From Acetatifactor sp. (GTDB lineage: Bacteria; Bacillota; Clostridia; Lachnospirales; Lachnospiraceae): 64,000 nucleotides of DNA. Each line of letters opens with the position of its first letter. The first letter of the stretch is position 1. A program made the translations under genes and the position numbers. The notes under the pieces are model-generated. The model did no database searches, was not told the DNA's origin, and saw only the letters and a program-made list of their open reading frames with translations. The DNA lies in assembly GCA_024693365.1 (NCBI GenBank), contig JAILLF010000030.1, positions 62,001 through 126,000 on the forward strand, written 5' to 3'. Of this stretch, positions 24,201 through 31,998 are shown piece by piece.

Positions 24201-25702
24201 CGAATGGCAACGTCATCCAATATGCAAATGCGAACGTTAGGCTAAATGGTTCCGGAACCATTCAATTTGGCCGTACGGGTAACATGATACAGGGCACGAC
24301 AAATGATGCGACGCTTGTACAGACGTTAACCTTCTTGGAAGAGGGCTTAGAATATGGAAAGGGCGCATCAGTTAGACTGACGGAGCCGGAATTAAAACCG
24401 GCGGACTATGACGTCAACGATCAGATCTATTCCAAGAAACTAATTGTGACGCTGAATGATGCAACGCTGGCGATTAATGATGAGATTACCATACAATACC
24501 AATATGATCATAATCTGTATGATGATGCGGTACGCATTCTGTATACGGATCCACTGACTTACATGATCCTATATAATGAAGACGCGCTCATTGATTTTGT
24601 TGACGGTGCAAATACAGTCAAAATCAAGATTACGACGAATAACGGCTTCGCGGGAGAAGTGTTTACTTGTGCCGTTCGAAATGAGGGAGAAAATCCACCG
24701 GAGGTACTTCCAACGAGAGTATTTAATTCCATTTCCACAAACCATTCTTTCAGGCTTTCTGAAAAAGAAAGTTATGTTGAAATTTATCCGGAAAATGGAG
24801 AGAACCTGTTTAAGGTGGAGAGTGACGACGCGGCGATCGACATTGCTTTATCCAGTACCGTTGATGACGCATACATGAATTTTGATTATGACGTCTCAGG
24901 CGTAGGCTTAAAGAGCGTGGAAGTGAACAATGATCAGCTGATCATTTCGACGGATACGGCTACGGCAAAGGAAATCTCTCTTGTCTTGGAGATTCCCACG
25001 AAAGAAAATAATTATGGGTTAGATGCCAACGGAAATCGCAGGAGTCTTAGTGCGGGCTTGTTAGGCAAATCCACGCTCTCCAAGGGTGACGTGGGCAAGA
25101 CGGTGCTTGAAGGTAAGAGCTCTGCAATGGCAAGCGCTAACGTTCCGGAGGAAGATGCGGGCATTGTCGAAACGGATGAAATGGTTGTTACAGAGGGCAC
25201 AAAGGGTAATCTATTCCCAGAGAGTTATTCCATTCGTGATGAGAGTTATGAGATTTTGATCTATGGTCTGACGCTGGAAGAGGCAGAACCTGAGGAAGAG
25301 ACTGATCCAGACGTAGAGACGGAACCTGAGGAAGAGACTGATCCGGACGTAGAGGCGGAATCTGAGGAAGAGATTAATCCGGACGTAGTGGAGAAACCTG
25401 AGGAAGAGACTGATCCGGACGTAGAGGCGGAACCTGAGGAAGAGACTGATCCGGACGTAGAGGCGGAACCTGAGGAAGAGACTGATCCGGACGTAGAGAC
25501 GGAACCTGAGGAAGAGACTGATCCGGATGTAGAGGCGGAACCTGGGGAAGAGGCTAAGCCGGACGTAGGGGCGGAACCTGAGGAAGAGGCTAAGCCGGAC
25601 ATAGCGGTGGAACCTGAGGAAGAGGCTACACCCGGGACGGAGGAGGCTGAAGCGCCTGTGGCAGAGCGGGAAGATGGCGAAAATTTGGAAACCGAGATTT
25701 AA
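21209..25702 (+). CDS. Giant surface protein with SipW-type leader, GLUG-like N-domain and acidic repeat tail
   Basis: The protein has 1497 residues from ATG 21209 (GAAGGGA 8 nt upstream). The hydrophobic leader (9-25) ends in TTSAWYFTAA (26-35). Next is a domain typical of GLUG/beta-helix surface proteins: EPYEIAKPEQLYNLAWLQYL, a membrane-distal LDMTGY strand, then PIGTSTYPFIGYLDGQGNTV. The middle is Tyr/Asn/Thr-rich and repetitive (YYLNYANG, YYLKYNGE, YAYASAKNG), suggesting beta-strand repeats like ricin- or choline-type modules. The tail has ten acidic 12-residue repeats (EPEEETDPDVEA type). No LPxTG motif or C-terminal membrane anchor is seen. It could be an adhesin or cap of the fibre. 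A strong terminator follows. Confidence 0.75.
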   Translation: MKKMSIKNLHFALIAALFVVFFFVGTTSAWYFTAAKLDMGSVTGGVSYLANYFESGNGSAQEPYEIAKPEQLYNLAWLQYLGAFNQTSDPDFTPFHFYISDKYSGTLDMTGYVLPPIGTSTYPFIGYLDGQGNTVANLTVANVTTQDASEAARIFDLPQNVKYLEGTNVSGVEIIGFMGVVGPLTGSGTYASATNALKDLTIQNITVNTETDVALIGLAAGYVNGPVSNVAVVGGTVKIKSGTTAVDASNYTENLSDYGIVGYATEDYLENVDQDGSVSYHFVEACKPLFVNQQLEKELLVAGNDASWGGSIDMQSMYNNLQDKWTEAKRNSNYSFSYPARKTITHHVDGTTDESYGNTTNVTYSVNASNWNETVYLKALQWDGAGQYVFINRTGTSNYTYLFGRRGYTQTVTEVTEYYGQRISNNGYYLNASTTAASGSATAQTYWVIDSENHRIYCYANGDGTKYYLNYANGNLSVSTSPVSEWTYADGRIYYGVGTSGDQLYCDDGIWKVDALTEATDRYRISFTYNNRTYYLKYNGEEQAVTADNNADNASTWNRVSDNVVVPNSNVRLAYYRTGGIFGIGATTYYAYASAKNGTAYTITNDNKLRYGNNAYLRYNNNAWTTTNSTNNATVFTFSQISYALNKDITLGGQTLLTYQIQRNETIYPNLPTMFPLKYEDPDNNTVTDKGNTGYVISGGRDSVGDIRVSKYAMSSVNVALGQNNYQSARFEVITRTVDGWHRVSDAYNGNNSNVSNSISTIPKASVSDLGLTHYDNARKNLENVFSKDASNIYGLHFINAQISKDNVINVPAGYINGDSFTNMMMPEDCIDFHLKTPGKITFFAGTYYSGNSNFFSLHQIFRDEDKNITAIKEIKEIYENTEDSDEIKYVYKYVDGTFSPGTPKGSYVFNTTWITNPDNLIDNAVYYFEIPANGGEYALGSVYGSDGAYLMYLDIAANGRLTSDQAFISTMHVVDATESRTYHYQTPSGVDFADSNANGNVIQYANANVRLNGSGTIQFGRTGNMIQGTTNDATLVQTLTFLEEGLEYGKGASVRLTEPELKPADYDVNDQIYSKKLIVTLNDATLAINDEITIQYQYDHNLYDDAVRILYTDPLTYMILYNEDALIDFVDGANTVKIKITTNNGFAGEVFTCAVRNEGENPPEVLPTRVFNSISTNHSFRLSEKESYVEIYPENGENLFKVESDDAAIDIALSSTVDDAYMNFDYDVSGVGLKSVEVNNDQLIISTDTATAKEISLVLEIPTKENNYGLDANGNRRSLSAGLLGKSTLSKGDVGKTVLEGKSSAMASANVPEEDAGIVETDEMVVTEGTKGNLFPESYSIRDESYEILIYGLTLEEAEPEEETDPDVETEPEEETDPDVEAESEEEINPDVVEKPEEETDPDVEAEPEEETDPDVEAEPEEETDPDVETEPEEETDPDVEAEPGEEAKPDVGAEPEEEAKPDIAVEPEEEATPGTEEAEAPVAEREDGENLETEI
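25286..25645 (+). repeat. 36-nt acidic tandem repeat at the end of the giant surface protein
   Basis: Ten in-frame 36-nt units encode EPEEETDPDVEA and variants. The later units change to EEAKPD and EEATPG. Several central units are nearly identical in DNA, indicating recent slippage or recombination and likely length variation between strains. Confidence 0.9.
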
Positions 25703-25708
25703 GTATTG

Positions 25709-25756
25709 AATCTGCTCTGAGGAAGTGTTATACTTTCCTCAGAGCAGATTTTCTTT
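25709..25756 (+). terminator. Intrinsic terminator of the third surface-protein group
   Basis: AATCTGCTCTGAGGAA pairs perfectly with its complement over 16 bp around a 10-nt loop, followed by TTCTTT. It lies 6 nt after the stop. Confidence 0.92.
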
Positions 25757-26071
25757 AAATTATTCTATGGGCGTCTTGCCCGTCTTGTTTCATTCTATTT
25801 TCAGAAAATCTAAGCTTTTCCAATTTATTCATGACAACGTAAGATTTTCTGGGGAGGAAGAAACGAAGGCAGTTTTGCGCGCGTCTTTTCTTCTGCAAAG
25901 TCGAATGATCTTGCGTAAGTCAGCAATTTCATTCGAAGGGAGGAAGTAAAAACGAAAGAGGCAGGCAAAAACAAAGGGCATGCAGTCAAAGCGCGTGGGA
26001 ACGAATCGAGCGTAACGGGTACGGTTTTTGACGACACATTCCGTACGATCCAGCAAAAGCTTCCGTGGTTA

Positions 26072-26989
26072 TTGATTCCAATCATTAATGATGCTTTTGG
26101 GACGCAGTATCCGCTGGATGCTGAGGTGACGAGGCTTCCGGAGGAATATGAAAAGCGTACGTCAAAGGTGATCTTGGACAGCTGCAGTCTTATTGGGGAT
26201 CGCATTTATCATCTGGAAGTACAGAGCTACAAAGACGGTACGATGGCACTGCGCATGCTGGAGTATGACTTTTTGCTTGGCATTGCGGAGGCAAGGAGAA
26301 CGGCAGGAACGTATTACGTACAGTTGCCAAAGTCCTGCGTGATTTATCTGCGGCATGATCGGAAGCTTCCGGATCATGAGAGCGCATATCTGATTTTGCA
26401 GGATGGACAGATCGTGAAGTACCGCATACCGACCGTGAAGGTGCAAGAGTATTCTGCGGACGAGATTTTTGAAAAGGGATTATACGGATACCTGCCATTC
26501 TATCTACTGCGTTATGAGAAGGATTTTTCCGTAATGGAGGAAAGTGAAGACGGGAGCAGGGGACTGCAGGCGGAATATGAGCGCATCTTGGATCGTTTGG
26601 CAATGGAAATGAGCTCAGACCCAGGGACTTATCAAGATTTACTTATCATGATGCGTTGCGTTATGGATCATGTGCTAAGAAGGCAGAAAAAACTCAAGGA
26701 AAGGATGGAGAAGATCGTGGGAGGAAGAGTGTTGCCGCTTCCGTCGGATAAGATCCGGGAGGCAAAAAGACAAGGAATCAACCAGGGAATCAACCAAGGA
26801 ATCAACCAGGGGATCGACCTTGGAAGAGTTGCATCCATCTTAGAATTGCTCAGGGAACTGGGAGATTTACCGGAGGATCTAAAGAAGAGAATTCAGGCAG
26901 AAAGGGAGGAAAAAGAATTGAGCCGAATGCTGAAGCTGGCAGCTAAGGCGAAGAGCATTGCGGAGTTTCAGGAAGCATTGAAGAATTAG
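26072..26989 (+). CDS. Rpn/PD-(D/E)XK transposase-like nuclease family protein, start uncertain
   Basis: The sequence fits the Rpn-type family often found in multiple copies in Lachnospiraceae: PIINDAFG, HLEVQSYKDGTMALRMLEYD (the E-V-Q part is the usual nuclease E-x-Q), then a long C-terminal helical half. TTG 26072 is the first possible start, but in-frame coding clearly extends upstream to 25919 (residues VFDDTFRTIQQKLPWLL belong to the family), and no ATG, GTG or TTG exists there. A GGGAGGAAG site ends at about 25945. The start codon may be lost, rare (ATT) or frameshifted. A QGINQGINQGI repeat lies near residue 235. Such proteins are linked to DNA mobility; this copy may be decaying. Confidence 0.6.
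   Translation: MIPIINDAFGTQYPLDAEVTRLPEEYEKRTSKVILDSCSLIGDRIYHLEVQSYKDGTMALRMLEYDFLLGIAEARRTAGTYYVQLPKSCVIYLRHDRKLPDHESAYLILQDGQIVKYRIPTVKVQEYSADEIFEKGLYGYLPFYLLRYEKDFSVMEESEDGSRGLQAEYERILDRLAMEMSSDPGTYQDLLIMMRCVMDHVLRRQKKLKERMEKIVGGRVLPLPSDKIREAKRQGINQGINQGINQGIDLGRVASILELLRELGDLPEDLKKRIQAEREEKELSRMLKLAAKAKSIAEFQEALKN
26774..26821 (+). repeat. 12-nt tandem repeat in the Rpn-like gene
   Basis: Three copies of GGAATCAACCAR and a degenerate fourth encode GINQ repeats. Period 12 keeps the frame. Confidence 0.85.
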
Positions 26990-27028
26990 CAGGTGATCCA
27001 CTGTTTCATGATTTCACGAAAAAAGGGA

Positions 27029-27057
27029 TTGACAAACGCTGACGAAAAGCGTATTAT
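27029..27057 (+). promoter_or_regulatory. Promoter of the gltB operon
   Basis: TTGACA and TATTAT are separated by 17 nt and preceded by AAAAAAGGGA. The -35 and its flanks match those of the glnN promoter at 39428. The start is predicted near 27064. Confidence 0.85.
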
Positions 27058-27076
27058 TTCATGCATAAAGACAAAG

Positions 27077-27113
27077 GCGTCTGAGAACGGTTCGTTCCCA
27101 GACGCTTTTTTTT
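27077..27113 (+). terminator. First leader hairpin of gltB: intrinsic terminator at about +13
   Basis: GCGTCTG and CAGACGC pair, with an inner GAACG/CGTTC stem, followed by eight T. It matches the glnN leader hairpin at 39476. Unless bypassed, it would end transcription after about 50 nt. Confidence 0.85.
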
Positions 27114-27126
27114 ATAATGTATAGGC

Positions 27127-27166
27127 AAAGGCGCCAAGGGTTAGAAGAAGTAACCTTGGCGCCTTT
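27127..27166 (+). promoter_or_regulatory. Second leader hairpin of gltB
   Basis: AAAGGCGCCAAG-GTTA pairs with TAACCTTGGCGCCTTT with one bulged G, and TTTCTCTTTA follows. The outer stem AAAGGCGCC is shared with the glnN leader, while the apical pairs differ. It is a second terminator-like or switch element. Confidence 0.75.
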
Positions 27167-27211
27167 CTCTTTATGGAAATAAGGGTTGATTAGGGTTAAG
27201 GAGGTCAGGCA

Positions 27212-30200
27212 ATGAAAGTCGGATTCAAGGAAATCAGGGAAAAAGGTTTGTATGATCCGCAGTTTGAGCATGACAACTGTGGTATCGGAGCGATCATTGA
27301 CGTAAAGGGAAAAGCCAGCCACACTCTCGTGGCAGATGCACTTTCCATTGTAGAAAACCTAGAGCACCGCGCCGGTAAGGATGCGGAAGGAAAGACGGGC
27401 GACGGCGTTGGTATCTTGACGCAGATCCCACATGATTTTTTTGTGAAGAAAATAAAGGAGCAGGGGGTTACTCTTCCGGGAAGACGCGGATATGGCGTCG
27501 GCACGTTCTTTTTCCCGCAGGGTGAATTGGAGCGCAGACAGGCAAAGTCTTTGTTTGAGATCATTGTAAGGAAGGCTGGGTTAAAGATCCTTGCCTGGAG
27601 AGACGTGGAGACTGTGCCGGACGTACTTGGCACGCGCGCGCGCGAGTGCATGCCTTGGATCAGCCAGGTATTTATTGAGCGTCCGGAGCAGGCCAAGACG
27701 GATCTTGCGTTTGACAGGAAGCTCTACGTCATCAGAAGAGAGTTTGAGCAGAGCAGCGTCAGCACTTATATTCCGTCCCTGTCCTGCCGCACCATCGTAT
27801 ACAAGGGCATGTTCCTGGTGGGACAGCTGCGTACCTTCTTTTTGGACCTTCAGGATAAGGATTATAAATCTGCCATTGCCATGGTGCATTCGCGTTTCTC
27901 CACGAACACGACGCCGAGTTGGAATCGTGCGCATCCGAACCGTCTCATGGTTCACAATGGTGAGATCAACACCATTAAGGGCAATGCGGATAAGATGCTT
28001 GCACGCGAGGAGACCATGCATACCTCCGCATTCTCGCGCGAGGACGAGACGAGCGTATTCCCCGTGATCTCCCAGAGCGGATCGGATTCCGCAATGCTGG
28101 ATAATACTCTGGAATTCCTTATGATGAGCGGCATGGAGCTGCCTCTTGCGGCAATGATCGCCATTCCTGAGCCTTGGCAACACAATGACACCATTTCCCA
28201 GGAGGAGAGAGACTTCTATCAGTATTATGCGACGATGATGGAGCCCTGGGACGGCCCTGCATCCATTTTGTTCTCAGACGGTGACGTGATGGGTGCCATC
28301 CTTGACAGGAACGGTCTGAGACCTTCGAGATATTACGTGATGGATGACGGAAGACTGATCCTGAGCTCAGAGGTTGGCGTTTTGCCTCTCGATGAGAAGC
28401 ACGTATTGAAGAAAGAGCGTCTCCATCCCGGAAAGATGCTACTGGTGGATACGATTGCCGGCAAGATTTATGAGGATGAGGAGATCAAGGCGAAATATGC
28501 GCATAAGGAGCCTTACGGCGAGTGGCTGGACAGCAATCTGTTGGAGCTGCATGACGTAAAGATCCCGAATCTGCTTGTGCCTTCCTTTGCGAAGACCGAG
28601 CGCGCACGCCTGCAGAAGGCCTTTGGATATACTTATGAGAACTATCATGATTCCATCCGCACCATGGCGTTAAACGGTTCGGAGCAGATCGGCGCAATGG
28701 GCGTCGATACGCCGATCGCAGCGCTTTCCCAAAAGCATCAGCCGCTGTTTTATTATTTCAAACAGCTTTTTGCGCAGGTAACCAACCCGCCCATTGACGC
28801 AGAGAGAGAAAAGATCGTGACCGCAGGCACGGTTTATCTTGGAAAGAATGGTAACCTCCTGGAGGAAAAGCCCGAGAACTGTCACGTGCTGAAGATCAAC
28901 AACCCGATCCTTTCCGACCTCGATCTCCTGAAGATTGAGCATCTGAAGAAGGACGGTTTCCACGTTGCAAAGGTATCCATCCTGTTCTATAAGGGTACGC
29001 CCATGAAGCAGGTACTGAAGCACCTTTACGTGGAAGTGGATAAGGCATATCAGGAAGGTGCGACGATCCTGATCCTGTCAGACAGGGGCGTGGACGAGAA
29101 CCACGTGGCGATTCCTTCGCTTCTTGCCGTTTCCGCAGTGCACACGCATCTTGTTGAGACGAAGAAGTGTACGGCAATCTCACTGATCCTGGAATCCGGC
29201 GAGCCCAGAGAGGTGCATCATTTTGCAACGCTCCTTGGCTTTGGTGCTTCCGCAGTCAATCCGTATCTTGCACATGCAACGATTGGCGAACTTGTGGAAG
29301 AGGGACTTTTGGAAAAGGATTTCTACGCTGCAGTGGAGGACTATGACAAGGCAGTGCTTCAGGGCATTGTGAAGATCGCGTCGAAGATGGGCATCTCCAC
29401 GATCCAATCCTATCAGGGCAGTAAGATTTTTGAGGCCATCGGTATTTCCGAGAGCGTTACCCAGAAGTATTTCCCCGGCACCGTAAGCCGCGTCGGAGGC
29501 ATTACGCTCGAAGACATTGGCAAGGCGGTGGATAAGCAGCACAGTCTCGCCTTTGATCCCTTGGGACTGCCCGTAAATCTTGAACTGACGGCAGCAGGCA
29601 GACATAAGTCCAGAAGCCAGGGTGAGAATCACAGATATAATCCTCAGACCATTCACATGCTCCAGCTCGCCACAAGGGATGGAAATTATGATAAATTTGT
29701 GGAATATACAAAGATGGCAGATGCCGAGGAAACGGGATATTTAAGGAGCCTTATGGAGTTCAAGTTCCCGGCCGAGGGCATTCCCCTGGAAGAGGTTGAG
29801 AGCGAGGACGAGATCGTAAAGCGCTTTAAGACGGGTGCCATGTCCTATGGTTCCATCTCGGAAGAGGCACACACGGCACTGGCCATCGCCATGAATCATC
29901 TGCACGGTAAGTCCAACAGCGGTGAAGGCGGTGAGAGCGACGAGAGAATCGCCTCCGCCGGTACTGCAAATGACAGATCCTCCGCAATCAAGCAGGTGGC
30001 AAGCGGACGTTTTGGCGTGACCAGCCAATATCTGGTGAGCGCAAAAGAAATCCAGATCAAGATGGCGCAGGGCGCAAAGCCTGGTGAGGGCGGCCACCTT
30101 CCCGGAAAGAAGGTATACCCTTGGATTGCAAAAACGAGACATTCAACCCCCGGCGTGAGCCTGATCTCTCCTCCGCCTCATCATGACATTTATTCGATCG

Positions 30201-31765
30201 AGGATCTGGCACAGCTGATCTATGACTTAAAGAATGCAAATAAGAATGCAAGAATTTCCGTAAAACTGGTATCGGAAGCAGGTGTTGGTACCGTAGCTGC
30301 AGGCGTTGCCAAGGCAGGCGCCGAGGTGGTTCTGGTATCCGGATACGACGGAGGCACCGGCGCAGCACCCCTAAGCTCCATTCACAATGCAGGACTTCCT
30401 TGGGAGCTTGGTCTTGCAGAGGCACATCAGACGCTGGTAGCAAACGGACTTCGCAACCAAGTTGTGATTGAGACCGACGGTAAGCTGATGACTGGCCGGG
30501 ACGTGGCAATCGCCGCGATTCTTGGTGCGGAGGAATTCGGTTTTGCAACGGCACCTCTTGTGACGCTGGGCTGCGTGATGATGAGAGTGTGTCATCAGGA
30601 TACCTGTCCCATGGGGATTGCAACGCAGAACCCTGAGCTCAGAAAGCGTTTTGCCGGCAAGCCGGAATACGTTGAAAACTTCATGAGATTTATCGCAAGA
30701 CAGCTTCGCGAATACATGGCAAAGCTTGGCGTTCGACGCTTAAGCGATCTGGTTGGCCGCACGGACCTCTTGGAAGCTAAGAAGGGTAACTCCTTGGATG
30801 CGGATGACAAGATGGATCTGAGCAGGATCCTGATGGACATGAGCGGCGTGGCAAGAGACCAGCAGACCTTCCAGCCGGAAAAGAGATATGATTTCAAGCT
30901 GGCGCAGACAAAGGATGAAAGCGTACTCCTCCGGGCGAAGGAGATCAAGTCAGCGCTTGAGAAGGGCACCGCATGTGAGAAATCCATTAAGATCACGAAC
31001 GTCGACAGAACGTTTGGCACGCTTCTTGGCGCAGAGATTACGAGAAAGCATCCAGAGGGACTTCCCGAGGATACGATCGTGATCGATTGCGAGGGCGCAG
31101 GAGGACAGAGCTTTGGCGCGTTCCTGCCCAAGGGCCTGACCTTGAAACTGACTGGTGACGGGAATGATTACTTCGGAAAAGGCTTATCCGGCGGCAAGCT
31201 GATTGTCAAGGTGCCAGAGGAGGCAAAGTATGATCCTTCCGAAAACATTATCATCGGCAACGTGGCGCTCTATGGCGCAACTTCTGGTGAAGCATATATC
31301 GCAGGCATGGCAGGCGAGCGCTTCTGCATCCGTAACTCCGGCGTGACGGCAGTTGCCGAGGGCGTTGGCGAGCATGGCTGTGAGTACATGACCGGCGGAC
31401 GCGTTGTCATCCTTGGACCGACTGGCAAGAACTTTGCGGCAGGCATGAGCGGCGGCGTGGCGTACGTGCTCGATGAAGGCAATAAGCTCTATCGTAACCT
31501 CAATAAGCAGCTCGTCAACATGGAAGTCGTGGATACGAAGGCAGACCGCGAGGAACTCCACAGGATTCTGGAGAAGCACGTTGCGGCAACGGGTTCAAAG
31601 AAGGCGCAGAAGATTCTGGCTGATTTCGATCAGCAGGTTGTTCACTTCAAGAAGATTATTCCTTCGGACTACAAAGAGATGCTTAGGCTCACTGCAAAGA
31701 ACGAGGAGCAGGGAATGAGCCATGAAGAAGCGCAGATCGAGGCCTTCACGGAGATGATGAAATAA
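27212..31765 (+). CDS. gltB: Glutamate synthase, large subunit
   Basis: The protein has 1517 residues, the normal length. After a short propeptide the catalytic N-terminal Cys is C23 (HDNCGIGAI), the class II glutaminase nucleophile. The central domain and the FMN-binding synthase domain follow (SYGSISEEAH, SGEGGE), with a 3Fe-4S site (CVMMRVCHQDTCPMGIATQ) near residues 1120-1140 and the C-terminal beta-helix (GGRVVILGPTGKNFAAGMSGG). It converts glutamine plus 2-oxoglutarate to two glutamates, with electrons supplied through the small subunit encoded next. AAGGAGG precedes ATG 27212, behind a two-hairpin leader. A structured element separates it from the small subunit gene. Confidence 0.97.
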   Translation: MKVGFKEIREKGLYDPQFEHDNCGIGAIIDVKGKASHTLVADALSIVENLEHRAGKDAEGKTGDGVGILTQIPHDFFVKKIKEQGVTLPGRRGYGVGTFFFPQGELERRQAKSLFEIIVRKAGLKILAWRDVETVPDVLGTRARECMPWISQVFIERPEQAKTDLAFDRKLYVIRREFEQSSVSTYIPSLSCRTIVYKGMFLVGQLRTFFLDLQDKDYKSAIAMVHSRFSTNTTPSWNRAHPNRLMVHNGEINTIKGNADKMLAREETMHTSAFSREDETSVFPVISQSGSDSAMLDNTLEFLMMSGMELPLAAMIAIPEPWQHNDTISQEERDFYQYYATMMEPWDGPASILFSDGDVMGAILDRNGLRPSRYYVMDDGRLILSSEVGVLPLDEKHVLKKERLHPGKMLLVDTIAGKIYEDEEIKAKYAHKEPYGEWLDSNLLELHDVKIPNLLVPSFAKTERARLQKAFGYTYENYHDSIRTMALNGSEQIGAMGVDTPIAALSQKHQPLFYYFKQLFAQVTNPPIDAEREKIVTAGTVYLGKNGNLLEEKPENCHVLKINNPILSDLDLLKIEHLKKDGFHVAKVSILFYKGTPMKQVLKHLYVEVDKAYQEGATILILSDRGVDENHVAIPSLLAVSAVHTHLVETKKCTAISLILESGEPREVHHFATLLGFGASAVNPYLAHATIGELVEEGLLEKDFYAAVEDYDKAVLQGIVKIASKMGISTIQSYQGSKIFEAIGISESVTQKYFPGTVSRVGGITLEDIGKAVDKQHSLAFDPLGLPVNLELTAAGRHKSRSQGENHRYNPQTIHMLQLATRDGNYDKFVEYTKMADAEETGYLRSLMEFKFPAEGIPLEEVESEDEIVKRFKTGAMSYGSISEEAHTALAIAMNHLHGKSNSGEGGESDERIASAGTANDRSSAIKQVASGRFGVTSQYLVSAKEIQIKMAQGAKPGEGGHLPGKKVYPWIAKTRHSTPGVSLISPPPHHDIYSIEDLAQLIYDLKNANKNARISVKLVSEAGVGTVAAGVAKAGAEVVLVSGYDGGTGAAPLSSIHNAGLPWELGLAEAHQTLVANGLRNQVVIETDGKLMTGRDVAIAAILGAEEFGFATAPLVTLGCVMMRVCHQDTCPMGIATQNPELRKRFAGKPEYVENFMRFIARQLREYMAKLGVRRLSDLVGRTDLLEAKKGNSLDADDKMDLSRILMDMSGVARDQQTFQPEKRYDFKLAQTKDESVLLRAKEIKSALEKGTACEKSIKITNVDRTFGTLLGAEITRKHPEGLPEDTIVIDCEGAGGQSFGAFLPKGLTLKLTGDGNDYFGKGLSGGKLIVKVPEEAKYDPSENIIIGNVALYGATSGEAYIAGMAGERFCIRNSGVTAVAEGVGEHGCEYMTGGRVVILGPTGKNFAAGMSGGVAYVLDEGNKLYRNLNKQLVNMEVVDTKADREELHRILEKHVAATGSKKAQKILADFDQQVVHFKKIIPSDYKEMLRLTAKNEEQGMSHEEAQIEAFTEMMK

Positions 31766-31789
31766 TGTTATCAAGTTAAGGACGACAGA

Positions 31790-31936
31790 GACTCGGGGTA
31801 ATGGTTTGGCAGTCTTCCCAGGCACGCTCGCGCTATGAGTCCAGCGTAGCGGTACTAAGGCGCGATGATACTGCGCCTAAGTACCGACGCTTGGGACACA
31901 TGCCTGGGCAAGACTACCAAACATCCCCCTCGAGGT
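31790..31936 (+). ncRNA. Structured intergenic element, copy 1 (gltB-gltD)
   Basis: It begins with GACTCGGGG 24 nt after the gltB stop and ends with CCCCCTCGAGGT. The outer stem GTTTGG-AGTCTT-CCCAGGCA pairs with TGCCTGGG-AAGACT-CCAAAC. A conserved internal strand CGCTCGCGCTATGAGT faces GACACA. An inner stem CAGCGT/CGGTACT pairs with AGTACCG/ACGCTTG, and the apical stem is GGCGC/GCGCC. A homologous copy at 41790 has different but still paired outer and apical stems. There is no coding potential and no T tract. Type is assigned as RNA on structure only. Confidence 0.6.
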
Positions 31937-31998
31937 GCCTGAGGGCTTAACTTAATGACGAAGTAAGATGAGACAGAGTTGATTAGGAGGAAGTTGAA

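Noticed and set aside
25286..25645. Possible CRISPR array
   Set aside because: The 36-nt units are contiguous, in frame and without spacers; they encode the acidic tail of a protein.
21209..25702. Sortase-anchored (LPxTG) adhesin
   Set aside because: No LPxTG-like motif, hydrophobic segment or basic tail occurs at the C-terminus, which ends in acidic repeats.
27064..27211. T-box or ANTAR-type antiterminator in the gltB leader
   Set aside because: No T-box GGTGG sequence or specifier loop is visible, and the hairpin loops do not form the paired hexaloops expected for ANTAR targets.
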